Shown piece by piece: positions 51,848 to 59,343 of a stretch of DNA of 63,512 bases. Position 1 is the stretch's first letter, and each line of letters starts with the position of its first letter. Below the pieces are notes generated by a model that worked only from the letters and a program-made list of their open reading frames with translations, did no database searches and was not told the DNA's origin. The stretch is from Brevundimonas sp. (GTDB lineage Bacteria; Pseudomonadota; Alphaproteobacteria; Caulobacterales; Caulobacteraceae): positions 1-63,512 of the forward strand of contig NZ_QFNM01000023.1 of NCBI RefSeq assembly GCF_003248455.1, given 5' to 3'. A program made the position numbers and the translations under genes.

Positions 51848-52297
51848 TCACCCTCGGGCGGCCAGGACGTTGCGGATCGCCAGGCTGGAATGGATGCGCG
51901 AAACGCCGGGCAGGCGCGACAGCACATCCTTGTGGATCACCTCATAGGCGGCGATGTCGGGCGCCACGGCACGCACGATATAGTCCGCCGCCCCCGCCAT
52001 CAGATAGCAGTCGCGGATTTCCGGGTGGTTGCGCACCGCCGCCTCGAACCGGCGCATATGATCGTCGGTCTGCTTCTCCAGGGTGATCTCGACATAGGCC
52101 ACCACCCCGTCGTCGGCGTCATTGGCCAGAACGGCGGCGTAGCCCCGAATGACGCCCCGTTCCTCCAGCCGCCGCACCCGTCGCAGGCAGGCCGAAGGCG
52201 ACAGACCGACGGCGGCCGCCAGGTCCGCATTGCTGATTCGCCCGTCGGCCCGCAGGCGTCGAAGCAGGCGGTGATCCATGGGGTCGAGCAGGGTCAC
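51848..52297 (-). CDS. Lrp/AsnC-family transcriptional regulator
   Basis: The start is taken at GTG 52297 (VTLLDPMDHRLLRRLRADGR), with ATG 52279 possible; the further upstream frame lacks support. The helix-turn-helix is near residues 20-45 (ISNADLAAAVGLSPSACLRRVRRLEERG, shortened: NADLAAAVGLSPSACLRRV), and the effector-binding RAM domain follows (DCYLMAGAADYIVRAVAPD). It is divergent from dadA and is probably its regulator, as Lrp-type DadR proteins are in other proteobacteria. Confidence 0.85.
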   Translation of the reverse strand: MTLLDPMDHRLLRRLRADGRISNADLAAAVGLSPSACLRRVRRLEERGVIRGYAAVLANDADDGVVAYVEITLEKQTDDHMRRFEAAVRNHPEIRDCYLMAGAADYIVRAVAPDIAAYEVIHKDVLSRLPGVSRIHSSLAIRNVLAARG

Positions 52298-52429
52298 AAG
52301 ATTCCACCATAACGGCGCACAGGATTGCCTGCATCGCATATCAGCCGCAGGAAGTTGCGCAAACAGGCAGGATCGTCGGACGACCCAAGGCTAAGTTTCG
52401 GTCTTTCAGGATTCGAGCAGGATTGTCTC

Positions 52430-53716
52430 ATGCGCGTTCTGGTGCTGGGTTCGGGCGTGATCGGCGTGACCACGGCCTGGTATCTGAACCAGGCGGGCCA
52501 CGAGGTCGTCGTGGTGGATCGCCAGGCCGGTCCCGCCCTGGAAACCAGCTTCGCCAACGCCGGCCAGGTTTCGCCCGGCTATTCGGCGCCCTGGGCCGCG
52601 CCGTCCATTCCGGTCAAGGCGATGAAATGGCTGCTGATGCGCCACGCCCCCCTGATCCTGCGCCCCCGGCTGGACATGGCGATGATCCGCTGGACCATCG
52701 CCATGCTGCGCAACTGCACCCACGATCGCTATGCGCTGAACAAGAGCCGGATGGTGCGCCTGGCGGAATACAGCCGCGACCAGCTGGACCAGCTGCGCCG
52801 GGAAACAGGCGTCGCCTATGACGGCCGCCAGCAGGGCACGCTGCAGCTGTTCCGCACCGAGAAACAGCTGGCCGACATGCACAAGGACGTGGATGTGCTG
52901 AAGGCCCAGGGGGTGCCGTGCGCGGTGCTGGACCGGGCGGGCTGCATCGCGGCCGAGCCGGGGCTGGCGGCGTCCGACGTCGGCTTCGTCGGGGGCCTGC
53001 GCCTGCCGCACGACGAAACGGGCGACTGCTTCCTGTTCACCAACGCCCTGGCGCGTATGGCGGCCGAGCGCGGCGTGACCTTCCACCAGGGCGTCGATAT
53101 CCTGGGGCTGGAAACCGTCGACGGCCGGGTCGTCGGGGCCCGCACCAGCCGGGGCCCGATGACGGGGGACGCCGTGGTGGTGGCCCTGGGGTCGCATTCG
53201 CCGCAGATGGCGGCGTCGGTCGGGCTGAAGCTGCCGGTCTATCCGGTGAAGGGCTATTCGATCACGGCGCAGATCGTGGATGCGGACCGCGCGCCCGTCT
53301 CGACCGTGATGGACGAGAGCTACAAGGTCGCGATCACCCGCCTGGGGGACCGCATCCGGGTCGGCGGCATGGCCGAATTGTCAGGTTATAACAACACCCT
53401 GCCCGCCCTGCGCCGCGAAACCCTGGAGCATTCGGTCGGCAGCCTGTTTCCGGGCGGCGGCGATCTGAAGGGCGCCAGCTACTGGTCCGGCCTGCGGCCC
53501 ATGACGCCGGACGGCACGCCGGTCATCGGCGCGACCAAGGTTCCGGGCCTGTATCTGAACACCGGCCACGGCACCCTGGGCTGGACCATGGCCTGCGGTT
53601 CGGCCCGCGTCCTGGCCGACACGATCGACGGGCGCTCGCCCGAGATCGACGCGCACGACCTGTCGCTGAACCGCTACGGCGCCTGGGCCGGGGCGTTCGC
53701 GCCGGGGTTTGGCTGA
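52430..53716 (+). CDS. dadA: D-amino acid dehydrogenase small subunit DadA
   Basis: The 428-residue flavoprotein oxidises D-alanine and other D-amino acids, feeding electrons to the respiratory chain. ATG 52430 gives the FAD-binding start MRVLVLGSGVIGVTTAWYL. Further hallmarks are SFANAGQVSPGYSAPWAAP (about 40-58) and the C-terminal GLRPMTPDGTPVIGATKVPG with NTGHGTLGWTMACGSARV. Four CAGGAT-type elements lie upstream. A copy of its last 75 or so bases is tandemly repeated after the stop. Confidence 0.92.
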   Translation: MRVLVLGSGVIGVTTAWYLNQAGHEVVVVDRQAGPALETSFANAGQVSPGYSAPWAAPSIPVKAMKWLLMRHAPLILRPRLDMAMIRWTIAMLRNCTHDRYALNKSRMVRLAEYSRDQLDQLRRETGVAYDGRQQGTLQLFRTEKQLADMHKDVDVLKAQGVPCAVLDRAGCIAAEPGLAASDVGFVGGLRLPHDETGDCFLFTNALARMAAERGVTFHQGVDILGLETVDGRVVGARTSRGPMTGDAVVVALGSHSPQMAASVGLKLPVYPVKGYSITAQIVDADRAPVSTVMDESYKVAITRLGDRIRVGGMAELSGYNNTLPALRRETLEHSVGSLFPGGGDLKGASYWSGLRPMTPDGTPVIGATKVPGLYLNTGHGTLGWTMACGSARVLADTIDGRSPEIDAHDLSLNRYGAWAGAFAPGFG

Positions 53717-53920
53717 CATCGGACGCCGGCGGCAATTTCACCGTCTGAATAGTGTGAATCGTCTGAAATCGCCCTTTCAAAGATCGACGCGAACGACCCG
53801 TGGCCGAACCGCTACGGCGCCTGGGCCGGGGCGTTCGCGCCCGGGGTGGACGGCGTCGGACGCCAGCGGCAATTTTCACCGTCTGAATAGTGTGAATCGT
53901 CTGAAAATCGCCCTTTCAAA
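53644..53920 (+). repeat. Tandem duplication of the dadA 3' end and downstream segment
   Basis: A unit of 138-139 bases occurs twice, at 53644-53781 and 53782-53920. Unit 1 holds the last 70 bases of dadA (encoding NRYGAWAGAFAPG). Unit 2 repeats that code (IDANDPWPNRYGAWAGAFAPG) without its stop, then the shared tail with GAATAGTGTGAATCGTCTGAA. The copies differ at about a dozen positions, most of them in the coding part, so the duplication is old or came from a related allele. No gene is otherwise visible from 53717 to 54076. Confidence 0.8.
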
Positions 53921-54076
53921 GATCGGCGACCATCCTACCACCGCGCCAAGGACCGATAGGTCGAAAGTCGTTCGGCCGGAAATTCCCGATAGGATTCAGA
54001 AGGCGGGGATGGGCGAAAGCGCGTGTCGGCGGGCGCGACGTGGCGCAGGGCGTCGGACGCCCCTATAGAGCGCCCG

Positions 54077-55162
54077 ATGAAGACCGCCGATTTCGATTTC
54101 GACCTGCCTGAAGACCGGATCGCCCTGCGACCGGCCGATCCGCGCGATTCCGCCCGACTGCTGGTCGTCAGGAACGGCGCGCTGGAGGATCGGGTCGTCG
54201 GCGACCTGCCGGACTTCCTGCGCCCCGGCGACGCCCTGGTGTTCAACGACACGCGCGTCATCCCCGCCCGCCTGTCGGGCGTGCGTCAGCGTATCGGCGC
54301 GGATGACGAAATCCTGACGGTCGAGATCGAGGCCACCCTGCACCACCGCGACGCGCCCGACGTCTGGTCCGCCTTCATGAAGCCGGGCAAACGCATCAAG
54401 CCGGGCGACCGGATAAGGTTCGGGCATGAAACCGACGCCGCCTGCGACCTGGGCCGGCTGGATGCGACGGCGACGGCCAAGGGCGACGACGGCCTGATCA
54501 CCCTGAGGTTCGATCTGTCCGGCCCGGCGCTGGACGACGCGATCCGCGAGGTCGGGGTGATGCCCCTGCCCCCCTATATTGCGGCCAAGCGGCCCGAGGA
54601 CGACCGCGACCGCTCCGACTATCAGACCGTCTTCGCCGAGCACGACGGGTCGGTCGCCGCGCCGACGGCGGGCCTGCACTTCACGCCGGCCCTGCTGGAG
54701 GCCATCCGCTCCAGGGGGGTCACGACCCATGCGGTGACGCTGCATGTCGGGGCCGGCACCTTCCTGCCCGTCAAGGCCGACGACCTGGCCGACCACAGGA
54801 TGCACAGCGAATGGGGCGAGGTGTCGCCCGACACCGCCGCCGCCCTGAACGCCGTGCACGCGAACGGCGGCCGCATCGTCTGCGTCGGCACCACCTCCTT
54901 GCGCCTGCTGGAAAGCGCCACGGACGAGGACGGGACGATCAGGCCCTTCCACGGCGACACGGCCATCTTCATCACGCCCGGCTATCGGTTCAGGGCGGTC
55001 GATGTGCTGATGACCAACTTCCACCTGCCGAAGTCGACCCTGTTCATGCTGGTCAGCGCCTTCGCCGGGACCGACACGATGAAGGCGGCCTACGCCCATG
55101 CGGTGGCGGACGGCTATCGCTTCTATTCCTACGGCGACAGCTCGCTGCTGCTGCGGACCTGA
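54077..55162 (+). CDS. queA: S-adenosylmethionine:tRNA ribosyltransferase-isomerase QueA
   Basis: QueA adds the ribosyl part of SAM to preQ1 in tRNA to form epoxyqueuosine. The ATG at 54077 gives 361 residues, beginning MKTADFDFDLPEDRIALRP as in the family. Other motifs are LVFNDTRVIPARLSG, the central FAEHDGSVAAPTAGLHFT, HVGAGTFLPV and TNFHLPKSTLFMLVSAFAG. It is away from the queC-queE-queD cluster. tgt is not in the window. Confidence 0.93.
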   Translation: MKTADFDFDLPEDRIALRPADPRDSARLLVVRNGALEDRVVGDLPDFLRPGDALVFNDTRVIPARLSGVRQRIGADDEILTVEIEATLHHRDAPDVWSAFMKPGKRIKPGDRIRFGHETDAACDLGRLDATATAKGDDGLITLRFDLSGPALDDAIREVGVMPLPPYIAAKRPEDDRDRSDYQTVFAEHDGSVAAPTAGLHFTPALLEAIRSRGVTTHAVTLHVGAGTFLPVKADDLADHRMHSEWGEVSPDTAAALNAVHANGGRIVCVGTTSLRLLESATDEDGTIRPFHGDTAIFITPGYRFRAVDVLMTNFHLPKSTLFMLVSAFAGTDTMKAAYAHAVADGYRFYSYGDSSLLLRT

Positions 55163-55204
55163 AGCCTTTAACGCTTGCGTCGTCGACGGTCTGGAAGGGG
55201 TTCA

Positions 55205-55384
55205 TCACAACGAGCACGACGAGTTCACGGAGAACACGACGGGACCGAACGCGCTTCGATTACTCTCAACGCCTTAGTCCAGGCCGTTGATCGATGTGCG
55301 GCTTCGCCGCCGCGAAGCGTCAAGATTCTTAGAACCGGGCACGGCTTCGTCGTGTTCGCGGTGAACTCGTCGTGATCGTTGTGA
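55205..55384. repeat. Long imperfect inverted repeat between queA and pdxH
   Basis: Left arm 55205-55241 (TCACAACGAGCACGACGAG, then TTCACGGAGAACACGACG) and right arm 55348-55384 pair at 34 of 37 positions around a 106-base centre. The arms read the same outward, as in mobile or dispersed intergenic elements. No ORF or transposase is inside. Confidence 0.75.
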
Positions 55385-55426
55385 GGAACCTTGTTCTGAA
55401 CTGAACTGATGCGTTGGTCGGCGGCG

Positions 55427-56101
55427 TCAGGGCCACAGGCGCAGGGACATCCAGGCCTCGCCGTCGCGGTCGAACCGAAGACGGTCATGCAGTCGGAAAG
55501 GCCGGTCGCGCCAGAACTCCACCGATCGCGGCGTCACCCGCCAGCCGGTCCAGCGGTCGGGGCGGGGCACATCCTGCCCGTCGAACCGCGCGGTTTCGCG
55601 CCCGACGGCCTCTTCCAGCGCCGCGCGATCCAACAGGGGCCGCGACTGGTCCGAGGCCCAGGCCCCGATCCGGCTTTCGCGGGCGCGACTGGCGAAATAG
55701 GCGTCCGCCTCCGCCGTCGAGACCGGCTGGACGGCGCCGCGCACCCGCACCTGACGACGCAGGGTCTTCCAATGAAAGGTCAGGGCGGCCGCCGGATGCG
55801 CGGCCAGTTCGACGCCCTTGGCGCTCTCGGCGTTGGAATAGAAGGTGAAGCCGCGCGCATCGACGTCCTTCAGCAGCACGATCCGCGCGTCCGGCAGACC
55901 GTCGGCGTCGATGGTGGACAGGGTCATGGCGTTGGCGTCGTTCGGCTCATGCGCGCGCGCATCGGCCAGCCATTCGACGAACAGGCCGATGGGTTCGGGA
56001 CGCGCGAAGATCGTCTCGTCGCCATTGGCGGCGAGGGCGGCGGCGTAGTCGCGGGCGTAGTCCTCGCGCGACGGGCTGGGCGGGATCACGGATGCTGTCA
56101 T
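55427..56101 (-). CDS. pdxH: Pyridoxamine 5'-phosphate oxidase PdxH
   Basis: PdxH makes pyridoxal 5'-phosphate from PNP/PMP with FMN. The 224-residue protein has EPNDANAMTLSTIDADGLPDARIVLLKD (shortened: MTLSTIDADGLPDARIVLLK), GFTFYSNAESAKGVEL, the ASRARESRIGAWASDQS motif and the C-terminal GWRVTPRSVEFWRDRPFRLHDRL, which are all family signatures. It is monocistronic and convergent with queA. Confidence 0.93.
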   Translation of the reverse strand: MTASVIPPSPSREDYARDYAAALAANGDETIFARPEPIGLFVEWLADARAHEPNDANAMTLSTIDADGLPDARIVLLKDVDARGFTFYSNAESAKGVELAAHPAAALTFHWKTLRRQVRVRGAVQPVSTAEADAYFASRARESRIGAWASDQSRPLLDRAALEEAVGRETARFDGQDVPRPDRWTGWRVTPRSVEFWRDRPFRLHDRLRFDRDGEAWMSLRLWP

Positions 56102-56211
56102 GGCCCCGATCTAGCCCCTGGGCCGAACGGTGGGAATGACCGAGGTCAAAAACGAAGGCCGCGCCGTCACGGTTAACCGCCCATTGACCCTGATCGGCCG
56201 ACGATGGGGCC

Positions 56212-56946
56212 ATGAGCGAGCACCGTCCTGCATCCGACGTTTCCGGCGTCCGCGAGGCCCTGGCGATCCTGGGCGTGGCGGGCGATGCGGATGCGCCGGC
56301 GCTGAAGGCCGCCTTCCGCTCGGCCGTCAAGTCGGCCCGCCCCGACCAGCCGGGCGGCGACGCCGAGCGGTTCCGGCGCGTGATCGCCGCCTATCGCCTG
56401 ATCCAGGCGCATCGGCCGGTCCGCCCGGCCCTGGCCGCGCCCAGCGCCCGCCCGGCGCCGACCCCGGTCCTGACCCTGACGCCGATCCAGGCCCTGAGCG
56501 GCGGCAAGGTCGAGGTCAGGCTGGGGACGCGCACGGTGCGGGTGACGGCCCCGAGAGGCCTGCGCACCGGCGACCATCTGCGGCTGAGCGGCGGCGCGGC
56601 GGACGGGTCCGACCTGTATCTGTCCGTGCTGATCCGGCCCGAAGACGGGCTGTCGGTCATGGGCGACGATCTGTTCATGTCCTGGCCGGTCGAGCGTCGG
56701 CTGATGGCCGATGGCGGCCGGGTGGAGATCGAGACCTATGCCGGCGCCCGGTCGGCCTGGATCACGGCCGACATGGCCGCGCCGGTCCGGGTGCGGCTGA
56801 AGGGACTGGGCCTGCCGGCGCGCGGATCGCGGGCCGCGGGGCATCTGTTCGTCACCCTGACGCCGTCTTCGGACACGCCGTCGGCGGCCGAGGACCTGCT
56901 GGTCCGGTTCACGCGGGTCTGGACGCAGGAACGTCTGGCGGCCTAA
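56212..56946 (+). CDS. J-domain protein of CbpA type with a degenerate HPD motif
   Basis: The 244-residue protein has an N-terminal J-like domain (EALAILGVAGDADAPALKAAF, then SARPDQPGGDAERFRRVIAAYRLI). The HPD motif that stimulates DnaK is RPD here, so His is replaced. Residues about 80-240 match the DnaJ C-terminal substrate-binding domains (TLTPIQALSGGKVEVRLG, VRLKGLGLPARGS). The Cys-rich zinc domain is absent. It lies nine bases upstream of aroC, so it is probably co-transcribed with it. Confidence 0.8.
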   Translation: MSEHRPASDVSGVREALAILGVAGDADAPALKAAFRSAVKSARPDQPGGDAERFRRVIAAYRLIQAHRPVRPALAAPSARPAPTPVLTLTPIQALSGGKVEVRLGTRTVRVTAPRGLRTGDHLRLSGGAADGSDLYLSVLIRPEDGLSVMGDDLFMSWPVERRLMADGGRVEIETYAGARSAWITADMAAPVRVRLKGLGLPARGSRAAGHLFVTLTPSSDTPSAAEDLLVRFTRVWTQERLAA

Positions 56947-56955
56947 GTCGAGGCC

Positions 56956-58041
56956 ATGTCGCACAACACCTTCGGCCATCTGTTTCGCGTGACCACCTGG
57001 GGCGAAAGCCACGGCCCGGCCATCGGCTGCGTGGTCGACGGCTGCCCCCCGCTGCTCCCGCTGACCGAGGCCGACATCCAGCCCTGGCTGGACCAGAGGA
57101 AGCCGGGCGGCAGCCGGTTCGTCACCCAGCGCAGGGAAAGCGACGCCGCCCGCATCCTGTCGGGCGTGTTCGACGACGGCGCGGGCCCCGTGACGACCGG
57201 CGCGCCGATCTCGATCCTGATCGAGAACGAGGACCAGCGGTCCAAGGACTATGGGGAGATCGCCCGCGCCTATCGCCCCGGCCATGCCGACTATGCCTAT
57301 CAGACCAAATACGGGGTGCGGGACCATCGCGGCGGCGGCCGATCCTCGGCGCGAGAAACGGCCAGCCGCGTCGCCGCCGGGGCCGTGGCGCGCCGGGTGC
57401 TGGGCGACGGCGTCAAGATCAGGGCCGGCGTGGTGCAGATCGGGCCGCACCGGATCGCGCCCGAAGCCGTGGATTTCGACGCCGTGCGCGACAATCCGCT
57501 GTTCGCCGCCTCGGCCGCGGTCGTTCCCGCCTGGGAGGCCTATCTGGACGAGGTGCGCAAGGCCGGCTCCTCCATCGGCGCGGTCGTGGCGCTGGAGGTG
57601 ACGGGCGTGCCGGCGGGGTGGGGCGCGCCGATCTACGGCAAGCTGGATGCGGAGCTGGCCGCCGCCCTGATGTCGATCAACGCCGCCAAGGGCGTGGAGA
57701 TCGGCGCAGGGTTCGAGGCGGCGGAACTGACGGGCGAAGAGAACGCCGACGAGATGCGGCTGGACCTAAACAAGCAGCCGGTCTTTCTGTCGAACAAGGC
57801 CGGCGGGATGCTGGGCGGGATTTCGACGGGGCAGCCGGTGACGGCGCGCGTGGCGTTCAAACCGACCTCCTCCATCCTGACGCTGCGCCAGACCATCACC
57901 CGCGACGGCCATGAAACGGATCTGCGCACCAAGGGTCGTCATGATCCGTGCGTCGCCCTGCGGGCCGTGCCGGTGGTCGAGGCCATGGCCGCCTGCGTCC
58001 TGGCCGACGCCATGCTGAGGCACCGCGCCCAGGTCGGCTGA
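56956..58041 (+). CDS. aroC: Chorismate synthase AroC
   Basis: AroC makes chorismate from EPSP with reduced FMN. The 361-residue protein begins MSHNTFGHLFRVTTWGESHG and has GCVVDGCPPLLPL, GHADYAYQTKYGVRDHRGGGRSSARETA (shortened: GVRDHRGGGRSSARETA), and the end RHDPCVALRAVPVVEAMAACVLAD. All three aroC signatures are present. The start is 10 bases after the J-domain gene stop. Confidence 0.95.
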   Translation: MSHNTFGHLFRVTTWGESHGPAIGCVVDGCPPLLPLTEADIQPWLDQRKPGGSRFVTQRRESDAARILSGVFDDGAGPVTTGAPISILIENEDQRSKDYGEIARAYRPGHADYAYQTKYGVRDHRGGGRSSARETASRVAAGAVARRVLGDGVKIRAGVVQIGPHRIAPEAVDFDAVRDNPLFAASAAVVPAWEAYLDEVRKAGSSIGAVVALEVTGVPAGWGAPIYGKLDAELAAALMSINAAKGVEIGAGFEAAELTGEENADEMRLDLNKQPVFLSNKAGGMLGGISTGQPVTARVAFKPTSSILTLRQTITRDGHETDLRTKGRHDPCVALRAVPVVEAMAACVLADAMLRHRAQVG

Positions 58042-58044
58042 GGA

Positions 58045-58182
58045 TCAGGAGCCGGGCCGACGCGGCGCGTCCGATGCCGACGCGACCGGACGCGAGGCCG
58101 GCCCGGCCTGTCGCGTCAAAGGCCTCTGTTCCCGCTGCATCAGGGCGACCAGGCCCGCCAACCCCGTGGTCATCACGATCAC
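58045..58182 (-). CDS. Candidate small membrane protein (45 aa)
   Basis: GGAG (minus strand, 58190-58193) is seven bases before GTG 58182, which begins VIVMTTGLAGLVALMQREQR, a short membrane helix, followed by a basic and Pro/Ser-rich tail (PLTRQAGPASRPVASASDAP). It is convergent with aroC (three bases from its stop). The good ribosome binding site makes it credible; function unknown. Confidence 0.45.
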   Translation of the reverse strand: MIVMTTGLAGLVALMQREQRPLTRQAGPASRPVASASDAPRRPGS

Positions 58183-58280
58183 CGCTCGACTCCTGCGACT
58201 GCGAACCGTTTGCAGGTTTGCGCAAGTCGGGCCGCCGTGCAAGAGGGTCGGTCGGCGGCTCGAAGATCAGGAGATCAACC

Positions 58281-58622
58281 GTGCGTGAAGACGGCAAGCT
58301 GGACTATATCGAACTGCCGGCGGCGAATTTGCCGCAAACCAAGGCCTTCTACAGCCAGGCGTTCGGCTGGACCTTCGTGGACTACGGCCCGACCTATGCG
58401 GCCTTCGACCAGGGGCTGGACGGGGGTTTCGACGCCGATCCGGCGGATCGGACGCGCGCGCCCCTGCCCGTTCTTTATGCGCGCGATCTGGAGGCCATGC
58501 AGACCCGCGTCGAGGCGGCGGGCGGGCGCATCGTCAGGCCGATCTACGCCTTCCCCGGCGGGCGGCGCTTTCACTTCGCCGATCCGGCGCGGACCGAGAT
58601 GGCGGTCTGGTGCGAGAGCTGA
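58281..58622 (+). CDS. VOC-superfamily (glyoxalase-like) protein
   Basis: GTG 58281 (CAGGAG at 58268-58273) begins a 113-residue protein with a single betaalphabeta VOC module: LDYIELPAANLPQTKAFYSQ, FGWTFVDYGPTYAAF, and FHFADPARTEMAVWCE at the end. The metal ligands are not all evident (Glu in DYIE, His in FHF and Glu in TEM are candidates). The function is unknown; relatives are putative dioxygenases or resistance proteins. It is a dimer-type VOC by length. Confidence 0.8.
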   Translation: MREDGKLDYIELPAANLPQTKAFYSQAFGWTFVDYGPTYAAFDQGLDGGFDADPADRTRAPLPVLYARDLEAMQTRVEAAGGRIVRPIYAFPGGRRFHFADPARTEMAVWCES

Positions 58623-58625
58623 TTC

Positions 58626-59300
58626 TCAGCGCGGATCGACCGACTGGCCGATCCGTTCGGCCAGATCGCGGTCGGCGCCGGCGACGCTGGCGACCCAGAC
58701 GTGAATTTCCTTGGGCGCCGCGGCGCGTTGGAACAGATGCTCCATCGCCAGGCGTCGGCCCGCTTCGTTGACGACGATGGAGGCGCGCGCGCCCGTTCGC
58801 ACCATGTCGCCGTCATAGATCGGAAACTGGGACGACGGCCCGGCGTAGATCATGACCAGGGTCTGGCCATCGCGCTGGATGCGGTAGATGGCGGCGTCCG
58901 CGCCCGCCCGCCCCGGAACCACGACCACGCCGGCCGGAAGTTCGATGCGGAACGGAAGGGCGGCGACCCCCGCCGCATCCAGAGCCGCCGGCGCGGGCGC
59001 AGTCTGCGGCATGGCAGGCGTGGCCTGGGGCGCCGCTGCGGGCGTCGCAGGCCGGGTCGACGGGGCTATGGCGGCCGGACGGGGCGCCGTCGCCTGCGAG
59101 GCCGGTCTCTGTGCAGACGACGGCGCGGGCGCGGCTCGCGGATCGGTCGCGGCGGGCGCCGGCGTCGCCGGGCGGGGGGCTGCCGATGCTGCGGAGGGCG
59201 GCGCGCTGTTCAGGTCGCGCGTCAGGTCGCTGGCGCCGCGCGGCGGCGGCGCGGCCTGACCGGACAGGGCGAAGGCTGTGGCGAGGGCGATCAGGGTCAT
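58626..59300 (-). CDS. Secreted Ala/Pro-rich protein of unknown function (224 aa)
   Basis: A short signal (MTLIALATAFALSGQA, about residues 1-16) is followed by about 95 residues of Ala/Pro/Thr low complexity, then a folded C-terminal domain (about 110-224: LPFRIELPAGVVVVPGRAGADAAIYRIQ, shortened: RIELPAGVVVV; DGDMVRTGARASIVVNEAGRR). I do not recognise the domain. It lies 43 bases downstream of the MASE1 kinase, same strand, possibly co-transcribed. Confidence 0.65.
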   Translation of the reverse strand: MTLIALATAFALSGQAAPPPRGASDLTRDLNSAPPSAASAAPRPATPAPAATDPRAAPAPSSAQRPASQATAPRPAAIAPSTRPATPAAAPQATPAMPQTAPAPAALDAAGVAALPFRIELPAGVVVVPGRAGADAAIYRIQRDGQTLVMIYAGPSSQFPIYDGDMVRTGARASIVVNEAGRRLAMEHLFQRAAAPKEIHVWVASVAGADRDLAERIGQSVDPR

Positions 59301-59343
59301 GGCCGGACCATCGCGCGGCGGCGCCCGCTTCGCAAGCGCGGCC

